From: an uncultured Acetatifactor sp.
Lineage (GTDB): Bacteria; Bacillota; Clostridia; Lachnospirales; Lachnospiraceae
Direction of reading: 5' to 3'
Assembly (NCBI GenBank): GCA_910587555.1
Contig: CAJULV010000017.1
Location: 1-64,000 of the forward strand
Length of the DNA stretch: 64,000 bases
The position numbers were made by a program, and so were the translations under genes. The notes beneath the pieces are model-generated. The model did no database searches. It had not been told where the DNA came from and saw nothing but the letters and a program-made list of their open reading frames with translations. Below are positions 27,034 to 35,521 of this stretch, one piece after another; position 1 is the stretch's first letter; every line of letters starts with the position of its first letter.

Positions 27034-29345
27034 TCATTCCCCCAGCAGCAGGTTCGCCCGGTTCTGAATCCGCTCCGCTGCCTCCTGCGAGCTGATATTC
27101 CCGTCAAAAAATGCCGCCGCCTCCTCGTTTATTATCTGAAACAGGCTCTTATTTTCATAGAAATACAGATGTTCCGTTATTTCACGCAGCAGTCCCGTTT
27201 CCTCCGGCGTTACAGACGCAATCTCCTGCCATCCTTCAAAATTTTCGTCATAGTCATTGCGCCATATAAAATAGGATCCCGATTTGTCATAACGGATCTG
27301 CTGTTCAAACTTGTCTTTCAGCACCACAAACCGGTCTGCCACATTGTCGGATCGGTTTGTATAGGACAGGCAGAACGCAATAAAGCTCCAGGCTTCCTCC
27401 TTATGCTCCGAAGCGCTGTTTATCCCCATCCAGTCATAGAGCTTCGCCGGATACCGAAGCTCCCCGGCGCTGTTTGGAAATCCGGCGATCCTTCCTTTGC
27501 CGGAAAAGGCAGATCTGATACAGAAATAGTCGTCCAGGCAATTCACTTCTTCTGTCACTGCCAGAAGCTGTCCTGCGTGAAACAGCTCCGCCCGCTCTCC
27601 TCTTTTGCTGATTCTCCTCAAATCCCCCAGTTTATCCAGACTCTCCAACAGACTGACAAATTCTTCCCCCGCAAAAGAGCTGCTCCTGCCGTTTTCGTCC
27701 ACATAATGGTCCATCTCCGCTCCCGAGAGAACCTGCAGCAAAAATGCTTCCGGCGAAACCAGGTAGTCAATACGGGTGTCCTCACCCTGTGCCATATATT
27801 CCGCCATTTCCCGGGGCGTCAAAACTTCCTGGGGCATGTCCTCGGGAAGAATCATGACATCCACAGCAAAGCTCAAGGGAATCCGTGGTATTTTTCCGTT
27901 CTTTGTAATCAGGTCCAGAATACCCGGAAGAATATCTTCGGCGGACACATCTTCCGCAGCTGCAAGATAAGGCATCAAATCCTCCACCGCCCCCTTGGCG
28001 GACAGATCGTTCATATCAAAAAAGGATTGGCGCTCCAGGAGAATGTCAGGCCCCTCCCCTTTCAGGAGTTCCAGTTGGAAATCCGAAACCACTTTTTCCT
28101 CATATTCCTTCACCGTAATATGACATTCCGAGTGAATCCGGTTGTAGGACAAAACCACCTGGTCAATCTTTGACGCCAGGGAATCGTTATACCAACTGGT
28201 GCCTGCCACTCCCAATACCAGTTCCTTTTTCTCCGGAATCTGGGAAGCCGGCACCGGTTCCAGGGCCACCCAATAGTTTTCCTGTTCCAGAGTGTCAAAA
28301 ATATACAGCAGGAAACCGCCGTCCTCCTGCCGCCTGACAGCCTGCAGATATCCGGCCTTTATATGAATGTTCTCCCATTGGAAAAGCGTCTCCAGTGAAC
28401 CGTCTGCCATATCTTATCTATCTGCCACATCCTGTTCTGGTCCGCCATATAAAGCCCGTCCGAATAGCCGCTGTATATATGCATGTCACCGGCCGCCGCC
28501 ACCGTTTCCTCTGCAGATGCATAATTCACCCGCAGCGGCTCTGCCTGCTCCAACTCCGCTTCGCTCATTTTCTGCAGCCTGTTCAGCTCATAAAGGTGGA
28601 TATTGTTTTCTACCCCTTCTTTGCCTCCCCAAAAGGCATAAATGCCCGCCTCACCCCCATTGGCAAGTCCAAAGCATATCCTCTCCTGCCCATTGGCGGT
28701 TGTTCCGTCCACTGGCAGACCGAAGCGTCCCTGGAACGCCCCATTTTCATCCCAACACAGCACAATGCCCCTGAGCGTCAGGCCGTACAGCTTTCCGTCG
28801 GACGCAGCGGCCATATCATAGACAGCGCCCAGTCCCTCCATGCCCTCTGTGGCATCTACGGAATAGATTTCCTCCATCTGGCTGCCGCGTTTCTCCAATG
28901 TACAGGCTTCAAATCCGTTTTCAGTCTCATTTTCTCCCCACAGAAAATACAGGCTTCCGTCTTCTCCCGCTGTCATTGCCAGCAGATTCTTCCCTTTCCC
29001 GAAATGCAGCAGCTGCCTGGCTTCCCGGCCTTTTTCCTGGACATGGATATCCCTCACATGGGATTCCTCCTCCGAATCATAATCATTGGTAAAATAATAT
29101 ATGGAACTGCCTGCCATACAGGCATTGTGCATTCCTGCCTCGCCTCCGGCATCCTCAAAACGGGCGGACAGCACATACCCTTCCGGCAGTTCCCGGCTTC
29201 CCTCCCCCGTCTGGCTGCCGGAAGACGCAGTTTCGTCTCCCTCCCCTGCGGACGGAACCTCCGATTCAGCGGACTCTTTACCACAGCCCCACAGAAAAAC
29301 CGTCAGCATTGCGAAAAACATTGCCGCAAGAAAATGTTTTTTCAT
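27034..29345 (-). pseudogene. Frameshifted lipoprotein with extracellular solute-binding domain
   Basis: Two overlapping frames form one protein of about 760 aa. The first (28359-29345) has a lipoprotein signal (MKKHFLAAMFF, lipobox FLWGC), a Ser/Glu-rich linker and beta-propeller-like repeats. The second (27034-28410, from MADGSLETLFQWENIHI) continues the propeller pattern and then becomes an ABC-type solute-binding domain (from about KKELVLGVAGTSWYNDS, with KGEGPDILLERQSFFDMNDL). The second frame has no signal peptide and is offset by -1 relative to the first, with a 52-nt overlap. No classical slippery heptamer is visible in the overlap. A one-base deletion or a sequence error explains this best. 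A GGAGG site precedes the start and a terminator follows the end. Confidence 0.7.
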
Positions 29346-29438
29346 ATATTTTCCTCCGTTTTTAAACCCAACAGTTCTCCATCCTGCCTACCTTTTATGA
29401 ACGGTAAAGAGAACTGATAAAAACTGCCCCGGATAAAA

Positions 29439-29834
29439 TTACAAAAGATATACCGGAAGCTGCTGACCTATCCCGTAAGCCTCATAAGCGCCGGTATTTT
29501 CCGCCGCTTTGCCGGATGCTTTCATTTCCGGAGCCTCCTTTTTGGCAGACTTCGCCTTTCTGCCCGCTGTATGTGCTTTTGCACTTGACTGTGCTTTTGT
29601 ATCTGTCTGTGCTTTTGCGTTTGACTGCACTTTTGCATCTGCCTGTGCTTTTGTATCTGTCTGCGCCTTCGCATCTGACTGTGTTTTTGCGTCTGACTGC
29701 GCTGCCGTCTCGCTCCCGGCTTCCGGCTCCGCCTTTACGGAACCGTTCTCCTCTGCCTTGGGAAGCGCCGTCTTATTTTCCTTCTTCCCGGCCGTCCTTG
29801 CCGCTCTCTTAATGCTGCCTGCTCCTACGGACAT
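29439..29834 (-). CDS. Low-complexity repeat protein paired with ParA; candidate McdB-like adaptor
   Basis: 131 aa, unrecognised by family. N-terminus (1-36) is basic. Residues 46-87 are seven tandem hexapeptides of the form Q(S/T/A)xxKx, for example QSDAKA and QTDTKA. A second basic stretch (91-108) follows, then a Tyr-rich hydrophobic C-terminal peptide AYEAYGIGQQLPVYLL (116-131). It should be largely disordered. The start overlaps the end of parA by 26 nt and has AGGAGG nine bases upstream, so it is translated with parA. Partners of positioning ParAs (ParB-like, McdB) often combine a basic N-terminal ParA contact, a disordered or Gln-rich middle and a cargo-binding end. Whether this protein binds the shell is inference. 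It is the last gene of the microcompartment operon. Confidence 0.6.
   Translation of the reverse strand: MSVGAGSIKRAARTAGKKENKTALPKAEENGSVKAEPEAGSETAAQSDAKTQSDAKAQTDTKAQADAKVQSNAKAQTDTKAQSSAKAHTAGRKAKSAKKEAPEMKASGKAAENTGAYEAYGIGQQLPVYLL
29574..29699. repeat. 18-bp coding repeats, seven copies
   Basis: Seven imperfect 18-bp units encode the hexapeptide repeats of the preceding gene. Copy number could vary between strains. Confidence 0.8.
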
Positions 29835-30630
29835 ATTTCTCTACCTCCTTTGCCAGTTCCCTGTATTCTCCGGCGCTTCTGGCCGATTTCTTATATGCCC
29901 CGACGGGCCTGGAATTGTCCTGTGCCCATTCGATCTCGCTGTCCACCCGGATAATGGTATCAAAAACCCTTACTTCCTGAAACTCCTGCAGAACTCCCAA
30001 TGTCTGCCTGCCGTAATTTTTCCTGGCATCCATCTTGGTGATCACCACCCCCAGAAGGGTCAGGGCAGGCGCCTGTTCCTTCATGTCTTCCAGAAAATCA
30101 AACATATTCGCCACACCGAAGAGTCCCCAGGGGCTTGCCTCCACGGGTATCACACAGAAGTCCGACGCGCAGAGAATGTTCATCACCCAACCTCCCAGGG
30201 TGGGCGGCGCATCTATCAGAATATAGTCATATTCTGCACTGTTTTTCAAATTTTCCAGACATTTTGTAAGAATCTGTTCCCGCTGAAGACGTGCGTAAAG
30301 CTCGTATTCCACTCCGCTCATCAGCATGGAGGAAGGTACCAGGTCCAGGTTTTCATAGGCGGTAGATACTACATAGTCCGTCAGGTCCGCCTCCTGCCGA
30401 AGGGCTGTATATATGTTTTTGTCTCCGGAAGCAAAATCCAGAACCTTGTCTTCCGCAAAATATGAAAGGGTCAGGTTCATCTGCATATCGCCGTCCAGAA
30501 GCAATACCTTTCTGCCAAGACAGGAAAGGGAATAGCCCACGTTGGCACAGGTAGTTGTCTTACCGCTGCCGCCCTTGTTGTTCACAAAAGCGATGGTTTT
30601 TGTCTGTTTTTCAGATTTCTTCCCTGCCAT
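29809..30630 (-). CDS. ParA/MinD-family ATPase linked to the microcompartment operon; candidate McdA-like
   Basis: 273-aa deviant Walker ATPase. Walker A is NNKGGSGKTTT, with signature Lys19 and Lys24; Walker A' is LLLDGDMQMNLTL; Walker B is YDYILIDAPPTLG with Asp140. No N-terminal helix-turn-helix is present, so it resembles cargo-positioning or chromosomal ParA rather than plasmid ParA with an operator-binding domain. No parB or parS-like repeat is nearby. Its start lies inside the 3' end of the DeoR gene (20-nt overlap) and its end inside the repeat-protein gene, so it is co-translated with BMC genes. McdA ATPases space carboxysomes on the nucleoid. By analogy this one may distribute the propanediol-type compartment. 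A role in chromosome segregation is less likely from context. Confidence 0.85.
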   Translation of the reverse strand: MAGKKSEKQTKTIAFVNNKGGSGKTTTCANVGYSLSCLGRKVLLLDGDMQMNLTLSYFAEDKVLDFASGDKNIYTALRQEADLTDYVVSTAYENLDLVPSSMLMSGVEYELYARLQREQILTKCLENLKNSAEYDYILIDAPPTLGGWVMNILCASDFCVIPVEASPWGLFGVANMFDFLEDMKEQAPALTLLGVVITKMDARKNYGRQTLGVLQEFQEVRVFDTIIRVDSEIEWAQDNSRPVGAYKKSARSAGEYRELAKEVEKYVRRSRQH

Positions 30631-31384
30631 AGAGACACTCTATCCCCTTTTCTTCAAAATAATCCAACCATTCCCGGCCGGGCCGCACATCCGTCACCAC
30701 CATGTCCACCGCATACAGTTCACAGATCCGGGAAAAAGCCACATTTCCGAATTTGGTATGGTCCGCTGCAACAATCCGCTGCTTGGCAGACCGCAGCATT
30801 GCCTGCTTCACCTGGGAAAGCGCCTCGTTGGCGTCGGTTACTCCCTTATTCAGGTCAATGCCCTTGCAGGATATAATGGCCTTGTCCGCATAGAAGGAGC
30901 TGATCATATCCGCCGCCCGGGAACCCACCAGAGTCAGGTAATTTTCCCGAAGCACGCCTCCGGTGCAGATGATATCCCATCCGCTGACATCCGAAAGCTC
31001 GATCAGTACTTCAATGGAACTGGTGATCACCGTCAGCTTTTTCCTGGTTTTCAGGGCTTTCACAATGGCCACCGCCGTGGTACTGGGATCTACGATGATA
31101 TGTTCGTCTTCCTTCACCAGGCTGCCGATGAGGTCCGCAATCTCCTGCTTCCCCTTGATATTGCGGTTTTTGCGGACATTAAAGGGCATGTCCAGGGCCG
31201 AATTCTCGTTCAGCACAGCCCCGCCGTAGCTCTTGATTGCCAGGCCCTGCCGGTCCAGTTTATCCAGGTCCCGGCGGATCGTTTCCTCTGACACGTCAAA
31301 AAGGGCGCTCAACTCGCTGACCACCACCTTGCGCTCATCCTGCAATTTTTCCAAAATCATATTTCTGCGCTCTACTGCCAGCAT
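30611..31384 (-). CDS. DeoR-family transcriptional regulator of the microcompartment operon
   Basis: 257 aa from ATG 31384 (GGGGAG ten bases upstream; a TTG twelve codons earlier is possible). N-terminal winged helix VVVSELSALFDVSEETIRRD, then the DeoRC sensor domain with DPSTTAVAIVKAL and a TGGVLRENYLTLVG sugar-phosphate-isomerase-like loop. DeoR proteins of this type respond to phosphorylated sugars, fitting fuculose- or rhamnulose-1-phosphate. The gene is last but two in the operon. Its likely target is the promoter at 41.7 kb, which carries a CAACAA/TTGTTG palindrome. Confidence 0.9.
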   Translation of the reverse strand: MLAVERRNMILEKLQDERKVVVSELSALFDVSEETIRRDLDKLDRQGLAIKSYGGAVLNENSALDMPFNVRKNRNIKGKQEIADLIGSLVKEDEHIIVDPSTTAVAIVKALKTRKKLTVITSSIEVLIELSDVSGWDIICTGGVLRENYLTLVGSRAADMISSFYADKAIISCKGIDLNKGVTDANEALSQVKQAMLRSAKQRIVAADHTKFGNVAFSRICELYAVDMVVTDVRPGREWLDYFEEKGIECLYGREEI

Positions 31385-31495
31385 ACCTGTCTCACTCCCC
31401 GCCTCTTTTCTCTTCAGCAATCCGTTTTAATAATTAAAATCCAGGTCCTTCCGTTTGCCGTCCACGCGTCCCGTCACCTATGCATGTACTCTTCC

Positions 31496-32044
31496 CTACA
31501 AAATCGACTTGCAGATCTGGGGATCCGGATGGGCTATCACCGTGGAATCAAGGAACATGCCGCTTTCGGACACACTGGCTCTCGCTTTCGAAATGGCAGC
31601 CTCCACAGCGGACACCTCGCCGCACAGGAACACATAGGATTTTCCGCACATGCCCTTGGCGATCCGCAGCTCGATCAGCTCCACATCCGCCGTCTTGGCC
31701 GCCACATCCGCCGCAACGATGATAGCCGCAGCGTCAAAGGTCTCCAAAATCCCCAGGGAACTGATATGCTCCACATGGGTGGTTCCGTAGATTGCGGGGA
31801 AAATGCCCTCGTGGGGGTTTCCCAGAACAAAGCTGTCAATCAGGTTCTCCCCATATCGTACCTTTGCCGTCTCCACGGCGGCATCCACCGCGCTCAAATC
31901 TCCGGTGATCAGAGCGATGTATTTGCCGGGGCATACGGTCTGGGCTTCCACCAGTTCCACAGCCGCCGTTTTTACCATGGCATCCGCCGCCGTCACTCCG
32001 GCAGATACCGTCTTAAATTCTATCATGCCCAAAGCCTTGCCCAT
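31496..32044 (-). CDS. pduT: BMC-T trimeric shell protein, PduT-like, with pore cysteine
   Basis: 182 aa with two tandem BMC domains (1-90 and 95-182). Residue 38 is Cys in QTVCPGKYIALITGD, matching Cys38 of Salmonella PduT (TICPGK), which binds a 4Fe-4S cluster at the trimer pore. The second domain has GKSYVFLCGEVSAVEAAI. Predicted role: shell facet tile that passes electrons, probably with the PduS-like protein encoded upstream. GGAGG precedes the start. In the operon it follows the repeat-flanked small membrane gene. Confidence 0.92.
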   Translation of the reverse strand: MGKALGMIEFKTVSAGVTAADAMVKTAAVELVEAQTVCPGKYIALITGDLSAVDAAVETAKVRYGENLIDSFVLGNPHEGIFPAIYGTTHVEHISSLGILETFDAAAIIVAADVAAKTADVELIELRIAKGMCGKSYVFLCGEVSAVEAAISKARASVSESGMFLDSTVIAHPDPQICKSIL

Positions 32045-32103
32045 GGGTGTACCTCCTATTCCAGTTCCGCATAAATTCCCTTCCGTACCTACAACTATGC
32101 TGT

Positions 32104-32150
32104 TATTCCAGTTCCGCAGGTGTTACGGCCCTGCATGCGTTTCCTTACTT
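32104..32150. repeat. 47-bp direct repeat, left copy
   Basis: Identical over 47 bp to 32524-32570. It contains a small hairpin (GCAGG/CCTGC). A 15-bp partial copy (TATTCCAGTTCCGCA) lies at 32057-32071, directly upstream of the pduT ribosome binding site. Confidence 0.9.
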
Positions 32151-32169
32151 CCTTTTCGGAAAGATGTTC

Positions 32170-32376
32170 CTACTGCATCATCCGTTGTTTTCTATCTATA
32201 TACAGCTTATAAAAAGTACAAATTATGTTGATAGTCAAACATATTCCCAACATGACTGCTTCGATTATCATGTTATCCGGATTCATATGTCCATGCACTT
32301 CAAATCCTAACAAAACCACAACAAATAATTCAACGATAAGCACAAGAATTTGAATCCATAAGACAGCTTTTTTCAT
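32170..32376 (-). CDS. Small two-helix membrane protein inside the microcompartment operon
   Basis: 68 aa, family not recognised. Helix 1 spans about residues 4-26 (AVLWIQILVLIVELFVVVLL); helix 2 spans about 37-57 (IIEAVMLGICLTINIICTFY); the C-terminus is basic (KLYIDRKQRMMQ). The ribosome binding site is excellent (GGAGGTAAGAA before ATG), so it is probably real. The gene is AT-rich compared with its neighbours and lies between two 47-bp direct repeats, so it looks inserted. No standard BMC operon component matches it. Confidence 0.6.
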   Translation of the reverse strand: MKKAVLWIQILVLIVELFVVVLLGFEVHGHMNPDNMIIEAVMLGICLTINIICTFYKLYIDRKQRMMQ

Positions 32377-32523
32377 TTCTTACCTCCAAAATTTGTGCAT
32401 TACGTGGCATCATTCCAGAAACATCATTCTGAAAAGGGATTTTTCCTACCAATTTCACCAGGGAATCCTCAAACATAATATATCATCCGTATATCCTACG
32501 GATATGTGCGGGGACTCATGCCG

Positions 32524-32570
32524 TATTCCAGTTCCGCAGGTGTTACGGCCCTGCATGCGTTTCCTTACTT
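32524..32570. repeat. 47-bp direct repeat, right copy
   Basis: Identical to 32104-32150, period 420 bp. The two copies bracket the small membrane-protein gene. Confidence 0.9.
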
Positions 32571-32607
32571 AAACGTATATACAGAAAGAATTCAAAAAAG
32601 CGTCCGT

Positions 32608-33951
32608 CTACTGCCGCACAATCGTAATATATTTCTCCGTCACTTCCTGTACAATGCCGTCCACGGAGGCATGAATGCCTACGCTCAATCCTTCCGCCGG
32701 CCGGGCAATGCAGTCTCCCTTTCTGACTTCTGCCCCCTTTTCCACCACAGGAACCGCCGGGGCGCCGATATGCTGACTTAGAAGCAGTTTCACTTTATGA
32801 ATCAGATTTTCTTTTTCCCAGTAACCGTCCTCCTGCAGGGGCGCGTCCACATTGTATTTGGAGAGTCCTAGCCGTGCCTCCAGTCTCTCCTCCGGAGCCT
32901 TGCGGTAATCCCTGCCCTTGTTCACGGGAGCAGGCTTTACGTCCTGCGGCACCTTTACCCCTGCCTTGCGCAGTCCCAGTTTGTAATCGGCGATCAGGCT
33001 TCTGGGCGCCAGTCCCTGGGGACAGGAGAAATTCTCGCACAAACCGCAGGAGCTGCAGAAAAAGGTGTTCAAAAATACATTGGTATCCTGAAAATCTTTG
33101 TTGGCCGCGCTGCGCATAAATTTATGGGGTTCGATGGGGTGCCCCAGGGCATGGCGGGGGCAGAGACTGGTGCAGGTCTCGCACTGGCAGCAGGCGGAGG
33201 CCGCACGTTTCAGGTCAATGGCCGCGTTCCTGTTTTTGCGCTGAATCAGGCTGTGGCTTTTGTCCAGGACAATCACCGCATTGGTGGTCTTGGTCACCAC
33301 GTCAATCTCCTCCTGCAGGTTTCCCATCATGGGACCGCCCACAAGGTAGGCCGGATTTTTCACCAGGATCTCTCCTGCATGAGCCGCCACATCCCGAATG
33401 GAGGCGCCGATTGGCACCCGCACCGTTACGGGATGGGATACTTCCCCTACCACGCTCACCAGTTTGTCTGCCACAGGAATCTGTTTTTCCAGGGCACGGC
33501 AGACATTATAGACCGTCTCCACATTGAAAACGGCTACCCCTTCCTCTATGGGAAGCCCGCCGGGCCGGATAACCCTTCCCGTGGCTTCGTAGATCAGCAC
33601 CACTTCATCTCCCATGGGATAGGCGCTGTCCAACAGCTGCACCCGCATATGGGGGTATCTGTCTATGTATCGTTCAATCGCCTTTACGGCGGACTTGTAT
33701 TCTCTCTTAATGCCGATGACGGCTTCCCCTGCTCCCACAGCCCGGGCCATTCCGTCAAAGGTTCTCAAAATCTCTTCCGCGCACTGTTCCATCAGCTGCC
33801 GGTGAAGCTTCAGCAGCGGTTCGCACTCTGCGCAGTTCATCAATATAACTTCCGCTCTCTCATCCAGTTTCGCATAAGTGGGAAAGCCTGCGCCTCCCGC
33901 GCCGACTATGCCGCTTTCCCGCAAAACCTGCTTCAATGCCTGCATCTCCAT
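32608..33951 (-). CDS. pduS: PduS-like RnfC-type flavo-iron-sulfur oxidoreductase
   Basis: 447 aa. The N-terminal flavin/NADH-binding RnfC-like part has GIVGAGGAGFPTYAKL and MNCAECEPLL. A SLBB-like region follows, then two 4Fe-4S sites (CCQCETCTSLCPRH and CSSCGLCENFSCPQG) and a C-terminal barrel-sandwich domain. In B12-dependent Pdu systems PduS reduces cobalamin. Glycyl-radical loci have no cobalamin enzyme, so here it more likely handles NADH/NAD balance or electrons passing through PduT (inference). It is encoded between the BMC-P gene and the PduT-like shell gene. Confidence 0.9.
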   Translation of the reverse strand: MEMQALKQVLRESGIVGAGGAGFPTYAKLDERAEVILMNCAECEPLLKLHRQLMEQCAEEILRTFDGMARAVGAGEAVIGIKREYKSAVKAIERYIDRYPHMRVQLLDSAYPMGDEVVLIYEATGRVIRPGGLPIEEGVAVFNVETVYNVCRALEKQIPVADKLVSVVGEVSHPVTVRVPIGASIRDVAAHAGEILVKNPAYLVGGPMMGNLQEEIDVVTKTTNAVIVLDKSHSLIQRKNRNAAIDLKRAASACCQCETCTSLCPRHALGHPIEPHKFMRSAANKDFQDTNVFLNTFFCSSCGLCENFSCPQGLAPRSLIADYKLGLRKAGVKVPQDVKPAPVNKGRDYRKAPEERLEARLGLSKYNVDAPLQEDGYWEKENLIHKVKLLLSQHIGAPAVPVVEKGAEVRKGDCIARPAEGLSVGIHASVDGIVQEVTEKYITIVRQ

Positions 33952-34079
33952 ATCATATTCTCCAAAATGATCATTACGGCAGCCGCTCTGTCCATTGATA
34001 CTGCCGGGCAGCTGTCCCGATTGGCAGCCCAGAATTACCTTTCTGTCGTATAATAAGGGCCGGAATGCCGTCTATACCC

Positions 34080-34325
34080 TCACTCGTCAACAATTCCCAC
34101 AATGGCTGCGTCCACAGGCGCCTTTTCCATCCCAACCCGGGCGGCGCTTCCCGTAGCCACCAGAACAGTCTCGCCGATTCCCGCGCCGATATTGTCAATA
34201 GCAACAAAACGGGCGCCTCCGGCGGACATTTCTTCCAGGGGTTCAATAATCATAAATTTATTTCCAACCAGATTCTCGCATTTGCGGGTGGAAACGATGC
34301 TTCCCACTACTTTTCCCACAATCAT
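34080..34325 (-). CDS. pduN: BMC-P pentameric vertex protein (EutN/CcmL family)
   Basis: 81 aa, complete EutN/CcmL fold: starts MIVGKVVGSIVSTRK, with NKFMIIEPL, the conserved AIDNIGAGIGETVLVATGSAA and ending DAAIVGIVDE. Forms pentamers that cap shell vertices. The Shine-Dalgarno AGGAGAT precedes the start. Follows PduL in the operon after 332 bp of non-coding DNA. Confidence 0.95.
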   Translation of the reverse strand: MIVGKVVGSIVSTRKCENLVGNKFMIIEPLEEMSAGGARFVAIDNIGAGIGETVLVATGSAARVGMEKAPVDAAIVGIVDE

Positions 34326-34657
34326 GGTATGTATCTCCTATCAGTGTACTGCCTCTCTTTAAACTCCAGGCCTCCCGGAAACTGCCGCAGGCTAAGCCTG
34401 TGCGCCGGGCACGCCCCCGGTATTTTGAGACAGATCGGCGGGCAGTCCAAAGCTGTCTGCCCATGATGTCAAATTTCCGCCCGCCGTCCGCCCCGGAACC
34501 GCCGCAAATATGCCGGATTCAGCGCTTACCCTGTTTTACAGGGCTTTGCGGACAGCTCCTATTGCAATGTTTTATCGTTGCAATCCGATTCAGCTGCAGC
34601 CTGATTCTGCAGATATGCTTATTCCTCTGCGGACCTTTTTGCCTGACGTCCGCAAAG
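34326..34657 (-). other. Non-coding spacer between PduL and the vertex-protein gene
   Basis: 332 bp with no frame that looks coding. It contains small dyads such as CCTGT-AAA-ACAGG. No promoter of good quality was seen. Confidence 0.4.
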
Positions 34658-35302
34658 CTATTTGATAATCGTCACCCTGTCGCCTGTCTTGATCTTACCG
34701 GCATTGGCTTCGTCGGTATCAATATGCATCTCCAGGGTAAAGCTCTCGTCTACACGGATTTTCACCTGATCATACACGGTTCCCCGCTCGTTATCCACTT
34801 TCACGGACACAATATCGCCGTCCCTGACTCCCGCCGCATTTGCATCCGCCGGGGACATATGAATATGGCGCATGGCCACAATGCAGCCTTCCTCCAGATA
34901 GATAACGCCCTTGGGTCCTGCCACTGCGATGGGGGCGCTGCCTTTTACATTGCCGGATTCCCGAATGGGAGCCGCTACGCCCAGTTTCATGGCATCCGTT
35001 GCGGATATCTCCAGTTGGGAAGCCTTCCGCACCGGTCCCAGAACCCTTACGTTTTCGATGGCCCGAAGTTTCAGGCCCACAATGGTCACCGTCTCGTTGC
35101 AGGCATACTGACCGCCCATGAGATCTTTTTTCTTCGTCAGATGATAGCCGGTTCCGAACAGGATTTCCACATGCTCCTGTGTCAGGTGGATATGTCTTGC
35201 GGATACCCCTACCGGTACCTGAAATCCGCCGGCCTTCTCCTCCGTTCCGCGAATGGCCTGAAGCACCATCCGGGTAATCATTTCCACTGTCTGTTGTTCC
35301 AT
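34658..35302 (-). CDS. pduL: Phosphate propanoyltransferase PduL with encapsulation helix
   Basis: Converts acyl-CoA and phosphate to acyl phosphate inside the compartment, recycling CoA and allowing ATP formation. 214 aa from ATG 35302 (GGAAGAA upstream). Zinc-binding motifs SARHIHLTQEH and RHIHMSPADANAAG are present. Residues 1-19 (MEQQTVEMITRMVLQAIRG) form an amphipathic encapsulation-type helix, as in BMC-associated PduL. An upstream extension of 27 codons was rejected because it precedes this helix and lacks a binding site. Confidence 0.94.
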   Translation of the reverse strand: MEQQTVEMITRMVLQAIRGTEEKAGGFQVPVGVSARHIHLTQEHVEILFGTGYHLTKKKDLMGGQYACNETVTIVGLKLRAIENVRVLGPVRKASQLEISATDAMKLGVAAPIRESGNVKGSAPIAVAGPKGVIYLEEGCIVAMRHIHMSPADANAAGVRDGDIVSVKVDNERGTVYDQVKIRVDESFTLEMHIDTDEANAGKIKTGDRVTIIK

Positions 35303-35451
35303 GTTCTTCCTCCATTGCCGCTTCCCGCCCCGGGCGGAAAACGAGCCTCCGCTCTTCCGGACCGTGAAGTTCCTTCCCTGCACCGCTTATCGCCCTGTCC
35401 TTCTCCCTGCGCCTGTACCCAGGGAAGCGGGTTTGGCGCACTGCTGTCTTG

Positions 35452-35477
35452 CCGAATAAGCAAGGGAGCTTATTCGG
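35452..35477. other. Perfect intergenic hairpin in the microcompartment operon
   Basis: CCGAATAAGC (35452-35461), a 6-nt loop, and GCTTATTCGG (35468-35477). No U-tract follows on the transcribed strand, so it is more likely an mRNA processing or stability element than a terminator. It lies between a shell gene and pduL. Confidence 0.5.
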
Positions 35478-35521
35478 ACTGCGCGTTTTCCGCAAGGCAA
35501 ACAGCAGGACTTTCACAGTAA

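Noticed and set aside
28359..28416. Programmed -1 frameshift in the lipoprotein gene
   Set aside because: No X XXY YYZ slippery heptamer or strong downstream structure is seen in the overlap.
29809..30630. Chromosome or plasmid partition locus
   Set aside because: No ParB, no parS-like repeats and no replication genes nearby; translational overlap is with microcompartment genes.
32104..32570. Attachment-site pair of an integrated element
   Set aside because: The bracketed segment is under 400 bp with no integrase or recombinase, so repeat-mediated duplication or insertion is more likely.
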